In this document: piece by piece, positions 16,799 through 26,291 of the stretch
How positions within the stretch are numbered: position 1 is the first letter of the stretch
Layout: the number at the start of each line of letters is the position of its first letter
Source of the DNA: JAVBLQ01 sp031553435
GTDB lineage: Bacteria; Bacteroidota; Bacteroidia; Bacteroidales; Azobacteroidaceae
Assembly (NCBI GenBank): GCA_031553435.1
Contig: JAVBLQ010000045.1
Coordinates: forward strand, 1 to 45,044
DNA: 45,044 nucleotides
Direction: 5' to 3'
Notes under the pieces: model-generated
What the model was told of the DNA's origin: nothing
The model's database searches: none
The model's input: the letters and a program-made list of their open reading frames with translations, nothing else
Made by a program: the position numbers and the translations under genes

Positions 16799-16899
16799 GT
16801 ATAAAATTTTCAATGACTTACTCTAAATTATAACCGCGTAGAGGTTACATGTAGGTTGATTTATTTTATGCAACACACCTATAATTCTCGATTTTTATA

Positions 16900-16907
16900 T
16901 AAATTTG
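16900..16907 (+). promoter_or_regulatory. Putative serB promoter
   Basis: TAAATTTG matches TAnnTTTG and lies 26 bp before the serB start codon. Confidence 0.5.
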
Positions 16908-16933
16908 CAAAAACAAATTAACATATGACCTAA

Positions 16934-18163
16934 ATGACAGATAAGGGTAAAAATGAACTGATTCTGATCAGTATTTCCGGCGAAGACAGGCCGGGAGTTA
17001 CAGCTGCATTAACTGAAATTCTTGCTAAGTACAATGCTATGATTCTGGATATCGGACAGGCTGATATTCATAATATGCTCTCATTGGGAATACTTTTTCA
17101 ATCAATGAAAGGGGATGCCGGTGAAATTTTGAAAGAATTGCTTTTTAAAAGTTACGAGTTAAAAGTTCATATTGTATTTCGTCCCATTACAGAAGAAGAA
17201 TATTCAAACTGGGTCGGCTTACAAGGGAAAAACCGTTACATTATTACACTTTTAGGCAGAAAACTAACTGCCAAACAAATTGCGGCCATTACAGGCATTG
17301 TCAGCGAACAAGGGCTTAATATTGATGATATTAAACGTCTTACAGGACGTATTCCTTTGGATGAAACCATACGTACACCTAAGGCCAGCGTGGAATTTTC
17401 CGTGAGAGGTAATCCTAAAAACATCGAGGAAATGCAGCGGAAATTTATGGATATTTCGTCTGAATTGGAAATGGATATTTCTTTTCAGGAAGAGAGTATG
17501 TTCAGACGCACCCGCCGCCTAATATGCTTTGATATGGATTCTACATTGATTAAAACTGAAGTGATAGATGAATTAGCCGTGCGTAATGGGGTAGGAGACA
17601 GGGTTAAGGAAATAACAGAATCAGCTATGCGTGGTGAAATAGATTTTACGGAAAGTTTCAGACAACGAGTAGCTTTGTTGAAAGGTTTGGACATTTCCGT
17701 TATGCAGGAGATCGCAGAAAATTTACCTATTACAGAAGGAGTTGACCGATTGATGAAGGTCTTGAAAAAAATTGGCTTCAAAATTGCTATTTTATCAGGA
17801 GGATTTACTTATTTCGGCAACTATCTCAAGCAACGGTATAATATTGATTATGTTTATGCAAATGAGTTAGAGATCGAAAACGGCGTATTAACCGGAAGTT
17901 ACCTGGGAGATGTAGTCGATGGCAGAAGAAAAGCCGAATTATTGCGTTTAATCGCTCAGGTAGAAAATGTGGACATCAGACAAACAGTCGCCGTAGGTGA
18001 TGGAGCCAATGATCTCCCCATGATAAGCATCGCCGGTTTGGGAATCGCTTTTCACGCCAAACCCAAGGTAAAGGAAAATGCCAAACAATCGATTTCTACC
18101 ATTGGACTGGATGGTATTTTATATTTTCTTGGATACAAAGATTCCCATATTGATGAGATATAG
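16934..18163 (+). CDS. serB: Phosphoserine phosphatase with N-terminal ACT domains, 409 aa
   Basis: Last step of serine synthesis. Two ACT-like regions (about 1-90 and 95-185, beginning ISGEDRPGVTAALTE and ITLLGRKLTAKQIAAI) precede the HAD catalytic domain at about 195-400. FDMDSTLIKTEVIDEL carries the nucleophile Asp and the general acid Asp, LSGGFTYF is motif II, and VGDGANDLPMI is motif III/IV. The N-terminal ACT pair is the form seen in many bacteria and may sense serine. Followed after 24 bp by the MltF-like gene. Confidence 0.95.
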   Translation: MTDKGKNELILISISGEDRPGVTAALTEILAKYNAMILDIGQADIHNMLSLGILFQSMKGDAGEILKELLFKSYELKVHIVFRPITEEEYSNWVGLQGKNRYIITLLGRKLTAKQIAAITGIVSEQGLNIDDIKRLTGRIPLDETIRTPKASVEFSVRGNPKNIEEMQRKFMDISSELEMDISFQEESMFRRTRRLICFDMDSTLIKTEVIDELAVRNGVGDRVKEITESAMRGEIDFTESFRQRVALLKGLDISVMQEIAENLPITEGVDRLMKVLKKIGFKIAILSGGFTYFGNYLKQRYNIDYVYANELEIENGVLTGSYLGDVVDGRRKAELLRLIAQVENVDIRQTVAVGDGANDLPMISIAGLGIAFHAKPKVKENAKQSISTIGLDGILYFLGYKDSHIDEI

Positions 18164-18187
18164 CCTGAAAATCTCATATATTTACCA

Positions 18188-19591
18188 ATGAACACAAAAA
18201 CTTTAGTTCTTTTCTTAACCTTTACTTTGGCCTTATTTATTTCCTGTAAAGAAAAAAGTGGGGTCAATCTTCGTATAAAAAAGGATGACTTTTCTTTGCT
18301 GAAAGATAGCGGAGAAATCACAGTTATTACTTTATCCGGTTCAACGTCCTATTTTATATACAAAGGAGAACCAATGGGTTACGAGTATGAATTGATCCGT
18401 GATTTTGCCGAATCCAATAACCTGAAATTAAAGATCAAAGTGGCGGAAAATGTAACCCGTCTTCCTGATATGCTATTAGCGGGAGAAGGTGATGTAATTG
18501 CATATAATATACCAATAACCAATGAATTGAAGAAAAAAATACTATATTGTGGAAGAGAAACTATTACCCGTCAGGTGTTAGTACAAAGATCAACGAAAAA
18601 AGATACTATATTAAACGATGTAACCCAGCTCATAGGCAAAAGTGTTTGGGTGAAACATGGTACTAAATATTACGACAGACTTTTTAATCTGAATGAGGAA
18701 TTAGGAGGTGGAGTTATCATAAAAGACATTGAAAAAGACACGGTTACAACTGAAGATCTGATCGGAATGGTTTCAGACGGAACGATTCCTTATACGGTAA
18801 GTGACGATGTGAGCGCCAAATTGAACAAAACTTATTATTCAAATATCAATATTGATCTGGTTTTAAGTCATCCGCAAAGATCTTCATGGGCAGTTCGGAA
18901 CACATCTCCGGCTTTGGCCAATGCTTTGAACAGGTGGTTTGAAAAGAATGTTGATGCTCCGAAATACAAATCTATTATCAAACGTTATTTTGAAATGAGC
19001 AAAAGCATAGAAGAAACTGAGGATATGCCTCTTCCGGTCATAACAAAAGGAAAAATTTCTCCATATGACCAGATATTCCAGAAATATGCTCCAACCATTC
19101 ATTGGGATTGGGAGTTAATAGCTTCTATTGCTTATCAGGAATCCAGATTCGACACTACAGGTGTATCCTGGGCCGGCGCTGTGGGTTTGATGGGTTTGAT
19201 GCCAAAAACGGCCGAAGCATTCGGAATTACTTCTGAAGAAAGGACAAATCCTGAAAAATCTGTTATGGCTTCTGTTTTATATATCAAAAGAGTTGGGCAG
19301 TCATTTACCAGTATACCAGCTAAAGAAGAGAAAATCAAATTTATTCTGGCGGCATATAATGCGGGGATCGGTCATGTTTTTGATGCCCGAGCATTGGCGC
19401 GGAAATATGGAAAAGATCCTGACATTTGGGATGGTAACGTGGAAGAATATGTCAGGCTGAAAAGCAACCCCGAGTATTACAATGACTCTGTTTGCAAAAA
19501 TGGTTATTTGCGTGGAAGAGAAACTGTTGAGTATGTAACTCAGGTAATGCGCCGGTATGAATACTATAAAAGCCGCTTAGATAAAAAATGA
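18188..19591 (+). CDS. MltF-like membrane-bound lytic transglycosylase, 467 aa
   Basis: Lipoprotein signal with lipobox LFISC near residues 17-21. A solute-binding-protein type 3 domain is at about 40-270 (GEPMGYEYELIRDFAESNN), followed by a lysozyme-like SLT domain at about 295-455: AYQESRFD carries the catalytic glutamate, then SWAGAVGLMGLMPKTA and LAAYNAGIGHV. This two-domain order is that of MltF, which cleaves the MurNAc-GlcNAc bond of peptidoglycan. It is probably co-transcribed with serB and ends 9 bp from the convergent mfd stop. Confidence 0.92.
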   Translation: MNTKTLVLFLTFTLALFISCKEKSGVNLRIKKDDFSLLKDSGEITVITLSGSTSYFIYKGEPMGYEYELIRDFAESNNLKLKIKVAENVTRLPDMLLAGEGDVIAYNIPITNELKKKILYCGRETITRQVLVQRSTKKDTILNDVTQLIGKSVWVKHGTKYYDRLFNLNEELGGGVIIKDIEKDTVTTEDLIGMVSDGTIPYTVSDDVSAKLNKTYYSNINIDLVLSHPQRSSWAVRNTSPALANALNRWFEKNVDAPKYKSIIKRYFEMSKSIEETEDMPLPVITKGKISPYDQIFQKYAPTIHWDWELIASIAYQESRFDTTGVSWAGAVGLMGLMPKTAEAFGITSEERTNPEKSVMASVLYIKRVGQSFTSIPAKEEKIKFILAAYNAGIGHVFDARALARKYGKDPDIWDGNVEEYVRLKSNPEYYNDSVCKNGYLRGRETVEYVTQVMRRYEYYKSRLDKK

Positions 19592-19600
19592 GGAACAAGT

Positions 19601-22600
19601 TTACCTGTTTAATGGGGTATTATATATTTGATTCAAAATTGCACAAGCTGTTTCTACATTATTAATATGATCGATGGTTATTACACGCCGGTTGTTAACC
19701 TCTCTTAATTGACAGTTTTTGTAGTTTTCCTGGATATATTGTATGATTTTCCCGAAAGCATCGCTTTGATAAAAAGGAGATTCTGCATAATTTACTAAAT
19801 ACAGGTGCATCTTCCCCATTTTTAAAATAACTTTTTCTGCACCTAGTTTTTTAGAAACTCTTTTTAGGCGCACAACACGGATGAGTTCTTTCCCTTCTTT
19901 GGGTATCTTTCCGAAACGATCTTCAAGTTTGAAAATGAATTTTTCTATGTCCATTTCACTTTCCAGAGAATCTAATTCTTTATATAATAGGATTCTTTCG
20001 GAATCATTCCGAATATAATTAGCCGGAAATAAAAGTTCCATGTCACTGTCGATCACCGTATCTTTTACATAGTTTTCGCCGCTATTGGTTTGGTCATCAT
20101 CTTTATATAATTCGGAAAACTCTTCGTTTTTCAGTTCCTGTACAGCTTCTTCCAGAATTTTTTGGTAGGTTTCGTACCCCATGTCTGCGATAAAACCACT
20201 TTGTTCGTCGCCTAACATATTTCCGGCTCCACGAATATCCAAATCCTGCATGGAAATGTGAATACCGCTTCCTAATCCTGAAAAATTTTCAATAGCCTGT
20301 AAACGCCTTCTGGATTCGAGAGTTAACATGTGTAATGGAGGAGCCAGAAGATAACAAAATGCTTTCCTGTCACTTCTCCCTACACGTCCTCTTAATTGAT
20401 GCAAATCGCTTAATCCGAAATTATGAGCATTATTTACAATGATGGTATTGGCATTGGGGATGTCTATTCCATTTTCTATAATTGTTGTTGCAATTAATAC
20501 ATCATATTGGTATTTAATAAAATCGGAAACAATTTTTTCCAGTTTGTCTGATTTCATTTGTCCATGGCCGACGGCAATGCGGGCATCCGGGACTATTTTT
20601 TTGATAAGTAATTCTGTTTCATAAATATTCTGGACACGGTTATTAATGATAAAAACCTGTCCTTCCCGGCTCATTTCAAAATTAATGGCTTCTTTGATTA
20701 TCGTTTCATTGAAAGTATGTATTTCGGTTTGAACCGGCCGGCGATTGGGCGGAGGTGTCATGATAGATGATAAATCCCTGGCACCCATCAAACTAAACTG
20801 TAATGTGCGTGGAATGGGAGTTGCCGTAAGTGTTAATACATCAACATTTATTTTGATATGTTTTAATTGGTCTTTTACGTTGACTCCGAATTTTTGTTCT
20901 TCATCAATAATTAGCAGACCTAAATCTTTGAATTTTACGTCTTTACTAACAATTCGATGTGTCCCTATCAGAATATCGATTTTACCTTCTTTCAGGTCTT
21001 CAAGGGTGCTCATTACCTTCGCATGGGTTTTGGTACGTGAAATATAATCGATTGTACAGGGGAAATCTTCAAGCCTTTTTTTGAATGTTTGATAGTGTTG
21101 ATATGCTAATAAAGTGGTGGGAACTAAAACAGCTACTTGTTTATTGTCGGCCACCGCTTTGAAGGCTGCCCGGATGGCCACTTCTGTTTTTCCGAATCCT
21201 ACGTCTCCGCATATGAGCCTGTCCATCGGGCGATCTTTTTCCATATCGCTTTTCACGTCTTCAGTGGCTTTTAATTGATCCGGGGTATCTTCATAAGTAA
21301 AAGAAGCCTCTAATTCCTGTTGAAGATATGAATCAGGAGAAAAAGCAAAACCTTTCTCAGCTCTTCGTTTGGAATATAATATGATTAAATCGCGGGCAAT
21401 GTCCTTGACTTTCGATTTGGTACGTTCTTTTACTGTTTCCCATACGCCACTGCCTAGCTTGTTAAGTTTGGGAGGTTCTCCCTCTTTTCCCCTGAATTTG
21501 GATAATTTATGGAGCGAATGAATGCTTACAAAAATAATATCATCATTTTGATAGATTAGTTTGATGACTTCCTGCATTTTACCGTTTATTTCCGTGCGAA
21601 TCAGTCCTCCGAATTTTCCTACACCATGATCTACATGGATAATATAATCTCCTATTTGAAACTGAGTGATTTCTTTTATTGAAATAGCCAGTTTCCCGGT
21701 GTTGATTTTATCTGTTTTGAGATTATACCTGTGAAAACGGTCAAAAAGTTGATGGTCAGTGAAAAAACATAATTTAAAATCTATGTCATAAAAACCTTCA
21801 TGGATAGTTTTTGAAACAGGAATGAAAGAAATATTATCTCCTCTATCTTCAAAAATAGCTTTTATTCTGTCAATTTGTTTTTGACTGTCACTTAATATAT
21901 AAAGTTTGTATCCTTCAAGTAAAAATTGAGAAAAAGCATCACTGATCAGATTGAAGTTTTTATGAAAAGGTATTTGCGACCTGACGTTAAATTGAATATT
22001 AACATGTGAAGGTAACGTTTCTTCATATTTTCCGGAATGACTCAGGTATATCGTCTTAAAATCGGGAATCTGAAGATGAAAATCTTCAGCTGTAATCAGG
22101 TGGGCTCTGATTTCTTCAATTGTTTGAAACATTTCTTCGTTCTGAAGTATGGGTTCTTCGTTCCACAAAGAGGCTATTCTTTCATGAACCCAAAAACGAT
22201 CACGGAAAACCACAATTAATTCTTCCGGCAGATAGGATAGGAGGGACGAGTTTACATTTCCTGTTTTTCCCGGAATAATATAAAATTCTTCTATTCTGTC
22301 TTCTGACAATTGGGTTTCGACATCGAAAGTCCGGATACTTTCTACTTCATCTCCGAAAAAATCGATCCGGTAAGGATATTTGCTTGAATAAGAAAATACA
22401 TCGATAATGGAACCTCTTACGGCAAATTGACCGGGTTCATATACAAATTCCACGCGGTCAAAGCCATATGTATAAAGTGTTTCTTCTACAAAAATACTGT
22501 CAACTTTTTCATTTTTGCTGATTTTCAGCGTATTTTCCTGTAAACTGTCTTTTGATATGACTTTTTCGGCCAAAGCTTCCGGATAACTAACCACAACGCA

Positions 22601-22957
22601 AGGGCTTTGTGATTTTTGCAGCTTACTTAAAACTTCCGTTCTCAATATGTTACTGGCCGGATCTTCTTGCCCGTAACGTATAGCACGTCTGTATCCGGAT
22701 GGAAAAAAGAAAATCTTTTCTTCTCCAATCAATTGACAAAGATCATGATAAAAATATCCGGCATCTTCCGCATCATTCAAAACACATAAGGTATGCTTTT
22801 CCATTGATTTAAAAACGGAAGAAACAACAAAACTTCCGGAAGAACCGGCCAGCCCTTCTAAGAAAATATTTCTGGACCGGTCATTTTTTAAAGCAAAAAT
22901 AGTTGCCTTCACACCAGGGTGTGAAGCATACAATTCCAATAATGATTTAATTTCCAA
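19601..22957 (-). CDS. mfd: Transcription-repair coupling factor, 1118 aa
   Basis: ATP-driven translocase that removes RNA polymerase stalled at lesions and recruits UvrA. The UvrB-like N-terminal modules are followed by the RNA-polymerase interaction domain (about 480-550, with DYIIHVDHGVGKFGG near its start), RecG-like helicase lobes (RLICGDVGFGKTEVA as Walker A, LLIIDEEQKFGV as the DEEQ box, TLTATPIPRTL, and QLRGRVGRSDRKAFCYLL), and a C-terminal TRCF domain. Length is close to E. coli (1148). The promoter is a TATTTTTG box just upstream. Confidence 0.97.
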   Translation of the reverse strand: MEIKSLLELYASHPGVKATIFALKNDRSRNIFLEGLAGSSGSFVVSSVFKSMEKHTLCVLNDAEDAGYFYHDLCQLIGEEKIFFFPSGYRRAIRYGQEDPASNILRTEVLSKLQKSQSPCVVVSYPEALAEKVISKDSLQENTLKISKNEKVDSIFVEETLYTYGFDRVEFVYEPGQFAVRGSIIDVFSYSSKYPYRIDFFGDEVESIRTFDVETQLSEDRIEEFYIIPGKTGNVNSSLLSYLPEELIVVFRDRFWVHERIASLWNEEPILQNEEMFQTIEEIRAHLITAEDFHLQIPDFKTIYLSHSGKYEETLPSHVNIQFNVRSQIPFHKNFNLISDAFSQFLLEGYKLYILSDSQKQIDRIKAIFEDRGDNISFIPVSKTIHEGFYDIDFKLCFFTDHQLFDRFHRYNLKTDKINTGKLAISIKEITQFQIGDYIIHVDHGVGKFGGLIRTEINGKMQEVIKLIYQNDDIIFVSIHSLHKLSKFRGKEGEPPKLNKLGSGVWETVKERTKSKVKDIARDLIILYSKRRAEKGFAFSPDSYLQQELEASFTYEDTPDQLKATEDVKSDMEKDRPMDRLICGDVGFGKTEVAIRAAFKAVADNKQVAVLVPTTLLAYQHYQTFKKRLEDFPCTIDYISRTKTHAKVMSTLEDLKEGKIDILIGTHRIVSKDVKFKDLGLLIIDEEQKFGVNVKDQLKHIKINVDVLTLTATPIPRTLQFSLMGARDLSSIMTPPPNRRPVQTEIHTFNETIIKEAINFEMSREGQVFIINNRVQNIYETELLIKKIVPDARIAVGHGQMKSDKLEKIVSDFIKYQYDVLIATTIIENGIDIPNANTIIVNNAHNFGLSDLHQLRGRVGRSDRKAFCYLLAPPLHMLTLESRRRLQAIENFSGLGSGIHISMQDLDIRGAGNMLGDEQSGFIADMGYETYQKILEEAVQELKNEEFSELYKDDDQTNSGENYVKDTVIDSDMELLFPANYIRNDSERILLYKELDSLESEMDIEKFIFKLEDRFGKIPKEGKELIRVVRLKRVSKKLGAEKVILKMGKMHLYLVNYAESPFYQSDAFGKIIQYIQENYKNCQLREVNNRRVITIDHINNVETACAILNQIYNTPLNR

Positions 22958-22975
22958 TTTTCATAAAATTTGTTA

Positions 22976-22983
22976 CAAAAATA
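22976..22983 (-). promoter_or_regulatory. Putative mfd promoter
   Basis: Minus-strand TATTTTTG matches TAnnTTTG and lies 18 bp upstream of the mfd start, giving a very short 5' leader. Confidence 0.45.
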
Positions 22984-23004
22984 ATGATAATAGTCAAAAC
23001 TTTG

Positions 23005-23012
23005 TATATTTG
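23005..23012 (+). promoter_or_regulatory. Putative promoter of the glycosyltransferase-pyrC pair
   Basis: TATATTTG matches the -7 consensus and lies about 110 bp upstream of the GT2 gene, back to back with the mfd promoter. Confidence 0.4.
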
Positions 23013-23121
23013 ATGTTCTGTTTAATGCTTAATGTTTATGGTTTAAGATCAATCGTCTGATTTTCAATATTAAACATTCAAACTTCGACAATATTATTAT
23101 AAACTATTTTGAAATATACTC

Positions 23122-23856
23122 ATGTCTGACAGTATCGTAATTATTCCGACTTATAATGAAAAAGAGAATGTTGAAAACATTATAAGAGCTATCTTTTTAC
23201 TGCCTCAGGCATTTGATATCCTGATTATTGATGATGGTTCTCCCGATGGTACTGCAGAGATTGTCAAAGACTTACAACAAATATTTCCGGAACAATTATT
23301 TCTGATTCAAAGAACAGGTAAGCAAGGGCTTGGGACTGCTTATATCTGTGGATTTAAATGGTCTATTGAGCATAATTATGATTTCATCTTTGAGATGGAT
23401 GCTGATTTTTCGCACAATCCTGATGATTTGCCCCGGTTATACGATGCATGCATGGAGGGGGCTGATGTGGCCATCGGTTCCAGGTATGTTTCTGGTGTAA
23501 ACGTGGTGAACTGGCCGATCGGCAGGGTCTTGATGTCTTATTTTGCTTCCAAATATGTTCAATTGATTACAGGATTGAAGATAGCGGATACAACGGCCGG
23601 ATTTAAATGTTATCGACGAAAAGTGCTTGAAACCATAGAATTAGATAGAATACGTTTCAAAGGATATGCTTTCCAGATTGAAATGAAATTTACCGTTTAT
23701 AAATGTGGTTTTACATTAAAAGAAGTACCGATTATATTTATCAACAGAGAATTAGGCGTTTCAAAAATGAATGGTTCTATTTTTGAAGAGGCTCTGTTCG
23801 GAGTGATTCAAATGAAGTTATCGAGTTTTTTTAGAAAATACCCTCAAAAGAATTGA
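23122..23856 (+). CDS. Polyprenol-phosphate mannosyltransferase-like GT2 enzyme, 244 aa
   Basis: IIPTYNEKENVENII, LIIDDGSPDGTAEIV and EMDADFSHNPDDLP are the GT-A nucleotide-sugar and metal-binding motifs of dolichol-phosphate-mannose-synthase-type GT2 enzymes, and GSRYVSGVNVVNWPIGR is also typical. No transmembrane segment is apparent, matching the short soluble DPM1-like form. It should make a polyprenyl-phosphate sugar donor at the inner membrane; the sugar is not certain. The stop codon lies within an 18-bp palindrome 20 bp before the pyrC ATG. Confidence 0.87.
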   Translation: MSDSIVIIPTYNEKENVENIIRAIFLLPQAFDILIIDDGSPDGTAEIVKDLQQIFPEQLFLIQRTGKQGLGTAYICGFKWSIEHNYDFIFEMDADFSHNPDDLPRLYDACMEGADVAIGSRYVSGVNVVNWPIGRVLMSYFASKYVQLITGLKIADTTAGFKCYRRKVLETIELDRIRFKGYAFQIEMKFTVYKCGFTLKEVPIIFINRELGVSKMNGSIFEEALFGVIQMKLSSFFRKYPQKN

Positions 23857-23868
23857 CAATTGTCAATT
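23851..23868. repeat. 18-bp perfect palindrome at the GT2-pyrC junction
   Basis: AATTGACAATTGTCAATT is its own reverse complement. It contains the GT2 stop codon and lies 8 bp before the chosen dihydroorotase ATG. It might be an operator, or just a remnant of an AT-rich repeat; nothing else shows which. Confidence 0.5.
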
Positions 23869-23876
23869 GTATAATT

Positions 23877-25220
23877 ATGTTACTAATAAAAAATGGGCTG
23901 ATAGTTAATGAAAGCCAAAAATTCAAAGCATCCGTTTTAATTGAAGGAGAAAGAATTAAGGATATATATATAAATGAAATTCCGGATTCTATACTTCAAA
24001 CTGCTGAAATAATTGATGCGGAAGGATGCTACCTTTTCCCGGGAATAATTGATGATCAGGTTCACTTCAGGGAACCGGGGTTGACGCATAAAGCAGATAT
24101 CCATAGTGAAACCCGTGCAGCAGTAGCAGGTGGAGTTACTACTTTCATGGATATGCCGAATACCAATCCTCAAACAACTACTGTCGATGAGTTGAACCGG
24201 AAGTTTGACCGTGCTGCTGAAACTTCGTTAATCAACTACACTTTTTTCATCGGGGCAACCAATGATAATCTGGATGAATTGCTGAAACCGGAAGCCAAAC
24301 GTGCTGCAGCAATCAAAATTTTCATGGGTTCTTCTACCGGCAATATGTTGGTAGACAAGAAAAGCACTTTGGAAAAGATCTTTGCAGAGACAGATATGAT
24401 GATTGCTACCCATTGTGAAAGTGAAGAGGTTATTAAAAGGAATATCTCCTATTACACAGGGAAATACGGACAGGATTTGGATATTTCCTATCATGCGAAA
24501 ATTAGAGATGAAGAAGCTTGCTTTACTTCTTCCTTAGAGGCTGTAGAGCTTGCCCGGAAATACAATTCCAGATTACATATTTTCCATTTATCAACAGCCA
24601 AGGAGTTATCTTTATTGGAAAGTAAGCCTTTAAAAGAGAAGAGGATTACCGCTGAAGTTTGTGTTCATCACCTTTGGTTTTGTGATGAAGATTATCCACG
24701 TTTGGGAAACAAAATCAAATGGAATCCTTCGATAAAGACAAAGAATGATATGTTGGCTTTGAGACAGGGATTACTGGATGGAAAACTGGATATTGTTGCC
24801 ACAGATCATGCCCCTCATTTATGGAGTGAAAAAGAAGGTTCCTGCCTGAAAGCTGCATCAGGAGGACCGATGGTACAACATTCTTTGGTTGCCATGCTGG
24901 AATTATCCAAACAAGGTATTCTCCCTATTGAAACAGTAATTGAAAAAATGTGTCATGCTCCTGCAGATTTGTTTAATATCAAAGACCGGGGCTATCTTCG
25001 CAAAGGCTATTATGCCGATTTGGTTTTAGTTCGTCCGGAACAACGTTGGACCGTTGCGAAAGAAAATATATTATACAAATGCGGATGGTCGCCTTTGGAA
25101 GGGCAAATATTTTCTCATACTGTACTTAAAACTTTTGTCAATGGACAAATGGTTTATGATAATGGCGTTTTTGATGAAAATGCCAGAGGAAAGGAAGCGG
25201 AACTTTGTTATACTTTATAA
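23877..25220 (+). CDS. pyrC: Dihydroorotase, 447 aa
   Basis: Amidohydrolase that closes carbamoyl-aspartate to dihydroorotate in pyrimidine synthesis. DDQVHFREPGLTHKADI gives the metal-binding histidine and substrate-binding Arg, TFMDMPNTNPQTT follows, KIFMGSSTGNM holds the lysine position, and ATDHAPH the metal-binding Asp. This is the longer class I form of Bacteroidota. I prefer the ATG at 23877; the longer in-frame start at 23853 is a TTG within the palindrome and overlaps the GT2 gene. It ends with an 8-bp stem-loop. Confidence 0.93.
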   Translation: MLLIKNGLIVNESQKFKASVLIEGERIKDIYINEIPDSILQTAEIIDAEGCYLFPGIIDDQVHFREPGLTHKADIHSETRAAVAGGVTTFMDMPNTNPQTTTVDELNRKFDRAAETSLINYTFFIGATNDNLDELLKPEAKRAAAIKIFMGSSTGNMLVDKKSTLEKIFAETDMMIATHCESEEVIKRNISYYTGKYGQDLDISYHAKIRDEEACFTSSLEAVELARKYNSRLHIFHLSTAKELSLLESKPLKEKRITAEVCVHHLWFCDEDYPRLGNKIKWNPSIKTKNDMLALRQGLLDGKLDIVATDHAPHLWSEKEGSCLKAASGGPMVQHSLVAMLELSKQGILPIETVIEKMCHAPADLFNIKDRGYLRKGYYADLVLVRPEQRWTVAKENILYKCGWSPLEGQIFSHTVLKTFVNGQMVYDNGVFDENARGKEAELCYTL

Positions 25221-25236
25221 GTTTTATGTAAAACTT
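25219..25236 (+). repeat. Short stem-loop at the pyrC stop
   Basis: AAGTTTTA and TAAAACTT pair perfectly across a two-base spacer, directly on the pyrC stop codon. There is no downstream T-run, so it may be a processing hairpin rather than a factor-independent terminator. Confidence 0.35.
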
Positions 25237-25272
25237 AGAACGTGTAACGTACAATGTAAAACTTAAAGAAGA

Positions 25273-25644
25273 ATGCAAGTAAAAGAACTCAGAATCGGAA
25301 GTATTATTCTATACAAAGAACATCAATGCAGAGTAAGCGGTTTGTCTGAAGATGGAACGGTGACAGCTATGTCCGGAGAACAAACATTCTCCATGCCGGT
25401 TTCATCCTATACACCGGTTAAAATAACAGAAGAGATTTTGCTTGGATTGGGTTATCAGAAACATCCTTTTTTGCCGGAAAGTTATTCGAAAAAGTACCCC
25501 TTATATACATTAATCATTGATGAAAATCCCGATAAAAGCTATTTTGTCGGCTTCGATGACGACACCAGTAATTACATCAATCAGGAATCCATTGCCTATT
25601 TGCATGAATTGCAAAATTTGCTTGATGTCGTTGCCGGTACATGA
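25273..25644 (+). CDS. Bacteroidota protein of unknown function, 123 aa
   Basis: I recognise the general type: a small soluble protein beginning ELRIGSIILYKEHQCRVSG, with a middle KITEEILLGLGYQ (usually LTEEWLLKFGF-like) and an end resembling YLHELQNL. The function is unknown. The last residues after QNL differ from what I would expect of the family, and the sequence just beyond leads into an IS110-type transposase relic, so its natural C-terminus may have been changed by the insertion. It lies in the same direction 52 bp after pyrC. Confidence 0.65.
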   Translation: MQVKELRIGSIILYKEHQCRVSGLSEDGTVTAMSGEQTFSMPVSSYTPVKITEEILLGLGYQKHPFLPESYSKKYPLYTLIIDENPDKSYFVGFDDDTSNYINQESIAYLHELQNLLDVVAGT

Positions 25645-25654
25645 AGTACTTCAT
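25641..25654. repeat. 14-bp perfect palindrome next to the IS relic
   Basis: ATGAAGTACTTCAT is self-complementary and overlaps the end of the preceding gene. It lies in the 80-bp stretch between that gene and the recognisable transposase homology. Its role is unknown. Confidence 0.3.
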
Positions 25655-25731
25655 CGACCGACACACAAGTGGTGCATCGATAGCTTGGATAAAATACCTC
25701 CTCTTGTTTTTGATAACATAAAACGCCAGTT

Positions 25732-25975
25732 CAAGAACATGATAAACAGGTTTCCAGTAAACACCCGTACTTTCCATCGCTACATGGGTTATCCCGTTGC
25801 TTAATAACCATTCTTTCAATTCTGTCAAAGAACTCGTAAATGTTCCGAACTCACGTGTCTGAGCCAGTAGACCTTCGCCACTAATAGTGGCAACAACTAA
25901 TTTTTTGTGTACGTCGATCCCGCATCCGGGTGACCACTTGTGGAAATGATACTGTGTCCATCGCTATGATTTTTA
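25732..25975 (-). pseudogene. IS110-family transposase, N-terminal relic
   Basis: Translating the minus strand gives GIDVHKKLVVATISGEGLL, then TREFGTFTSSLTELKEWL and THVAMESTGVYWKPVYHVLE. These are the first and second blocks of the DEDD/RuvC-like domain of IS110 transposases (catalytic Asp in GIDVHK, Glu in MESTG). After VLE the homology stops, and the frame has no start codon upstream, so both ends are damaged and the C-terminal Tnp20 domain is gone. Family knowledge: IS110 elements carry a guide (bridge) RNA next to tnpA, so non-coding DNA to its right could hold an RNA relic. Confidence 0.8.
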
Positions 25976-26254
25976 TGGTGAACCACAAATGTAGCGATTT
26001 CTACAATTTTCATAACCTTTGACGACCTGTTAGGTCATGGAGGTTTCATGTCATGTATTTTGCATAAATGGAAAGGGTTGCCCGAGAAATAGGTTAAAAA
26101 CTGCCGGAGGAAACGAAACGTGCTATTAATCCACTTTTAAGATAGCCTCATAAGCTCTGGTGTGTATTTGTAAATATCAAATAATTTTCACATTAATATT
26201 AAGAATATGTTATAAAACATAATAAATGCTTTGTATTTAATATATAATTATCAT
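25976..26254. other. Non-coding stretch right of the IS relic
   Basis: No credible reading frame. TCGCTA (about 25970) and TAGCGA (about 25992) form a short inverted repeat, and GACCTGTTAGGTC near 26025 is a small hairpin. These may be remnants of the IS end. Otherwise I see nothing in it until the promoter of the next gene. Confidence 0.4.
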
Positions 26255-26262
26255 TATTTTTG
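26255..26262 (+). promoter_or_regulatory. Putative promoter of the T9SS-cargo gene
   Basis: TATTTTTG matches TAnnTTTG and lies 29 bp upstream of the ATG at 26292. Confidence 0.5.
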
Positions 26263-26291
26263 CAAAATCAAAAATATAACATGATAATTCT

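Noticed and set aside
23853..23876. TTG start for dihydroorotase
   Set aside because: It overlaps the glycosyltransferase stop and lies in a palindrome; the ATG at 23877 fits the family start.
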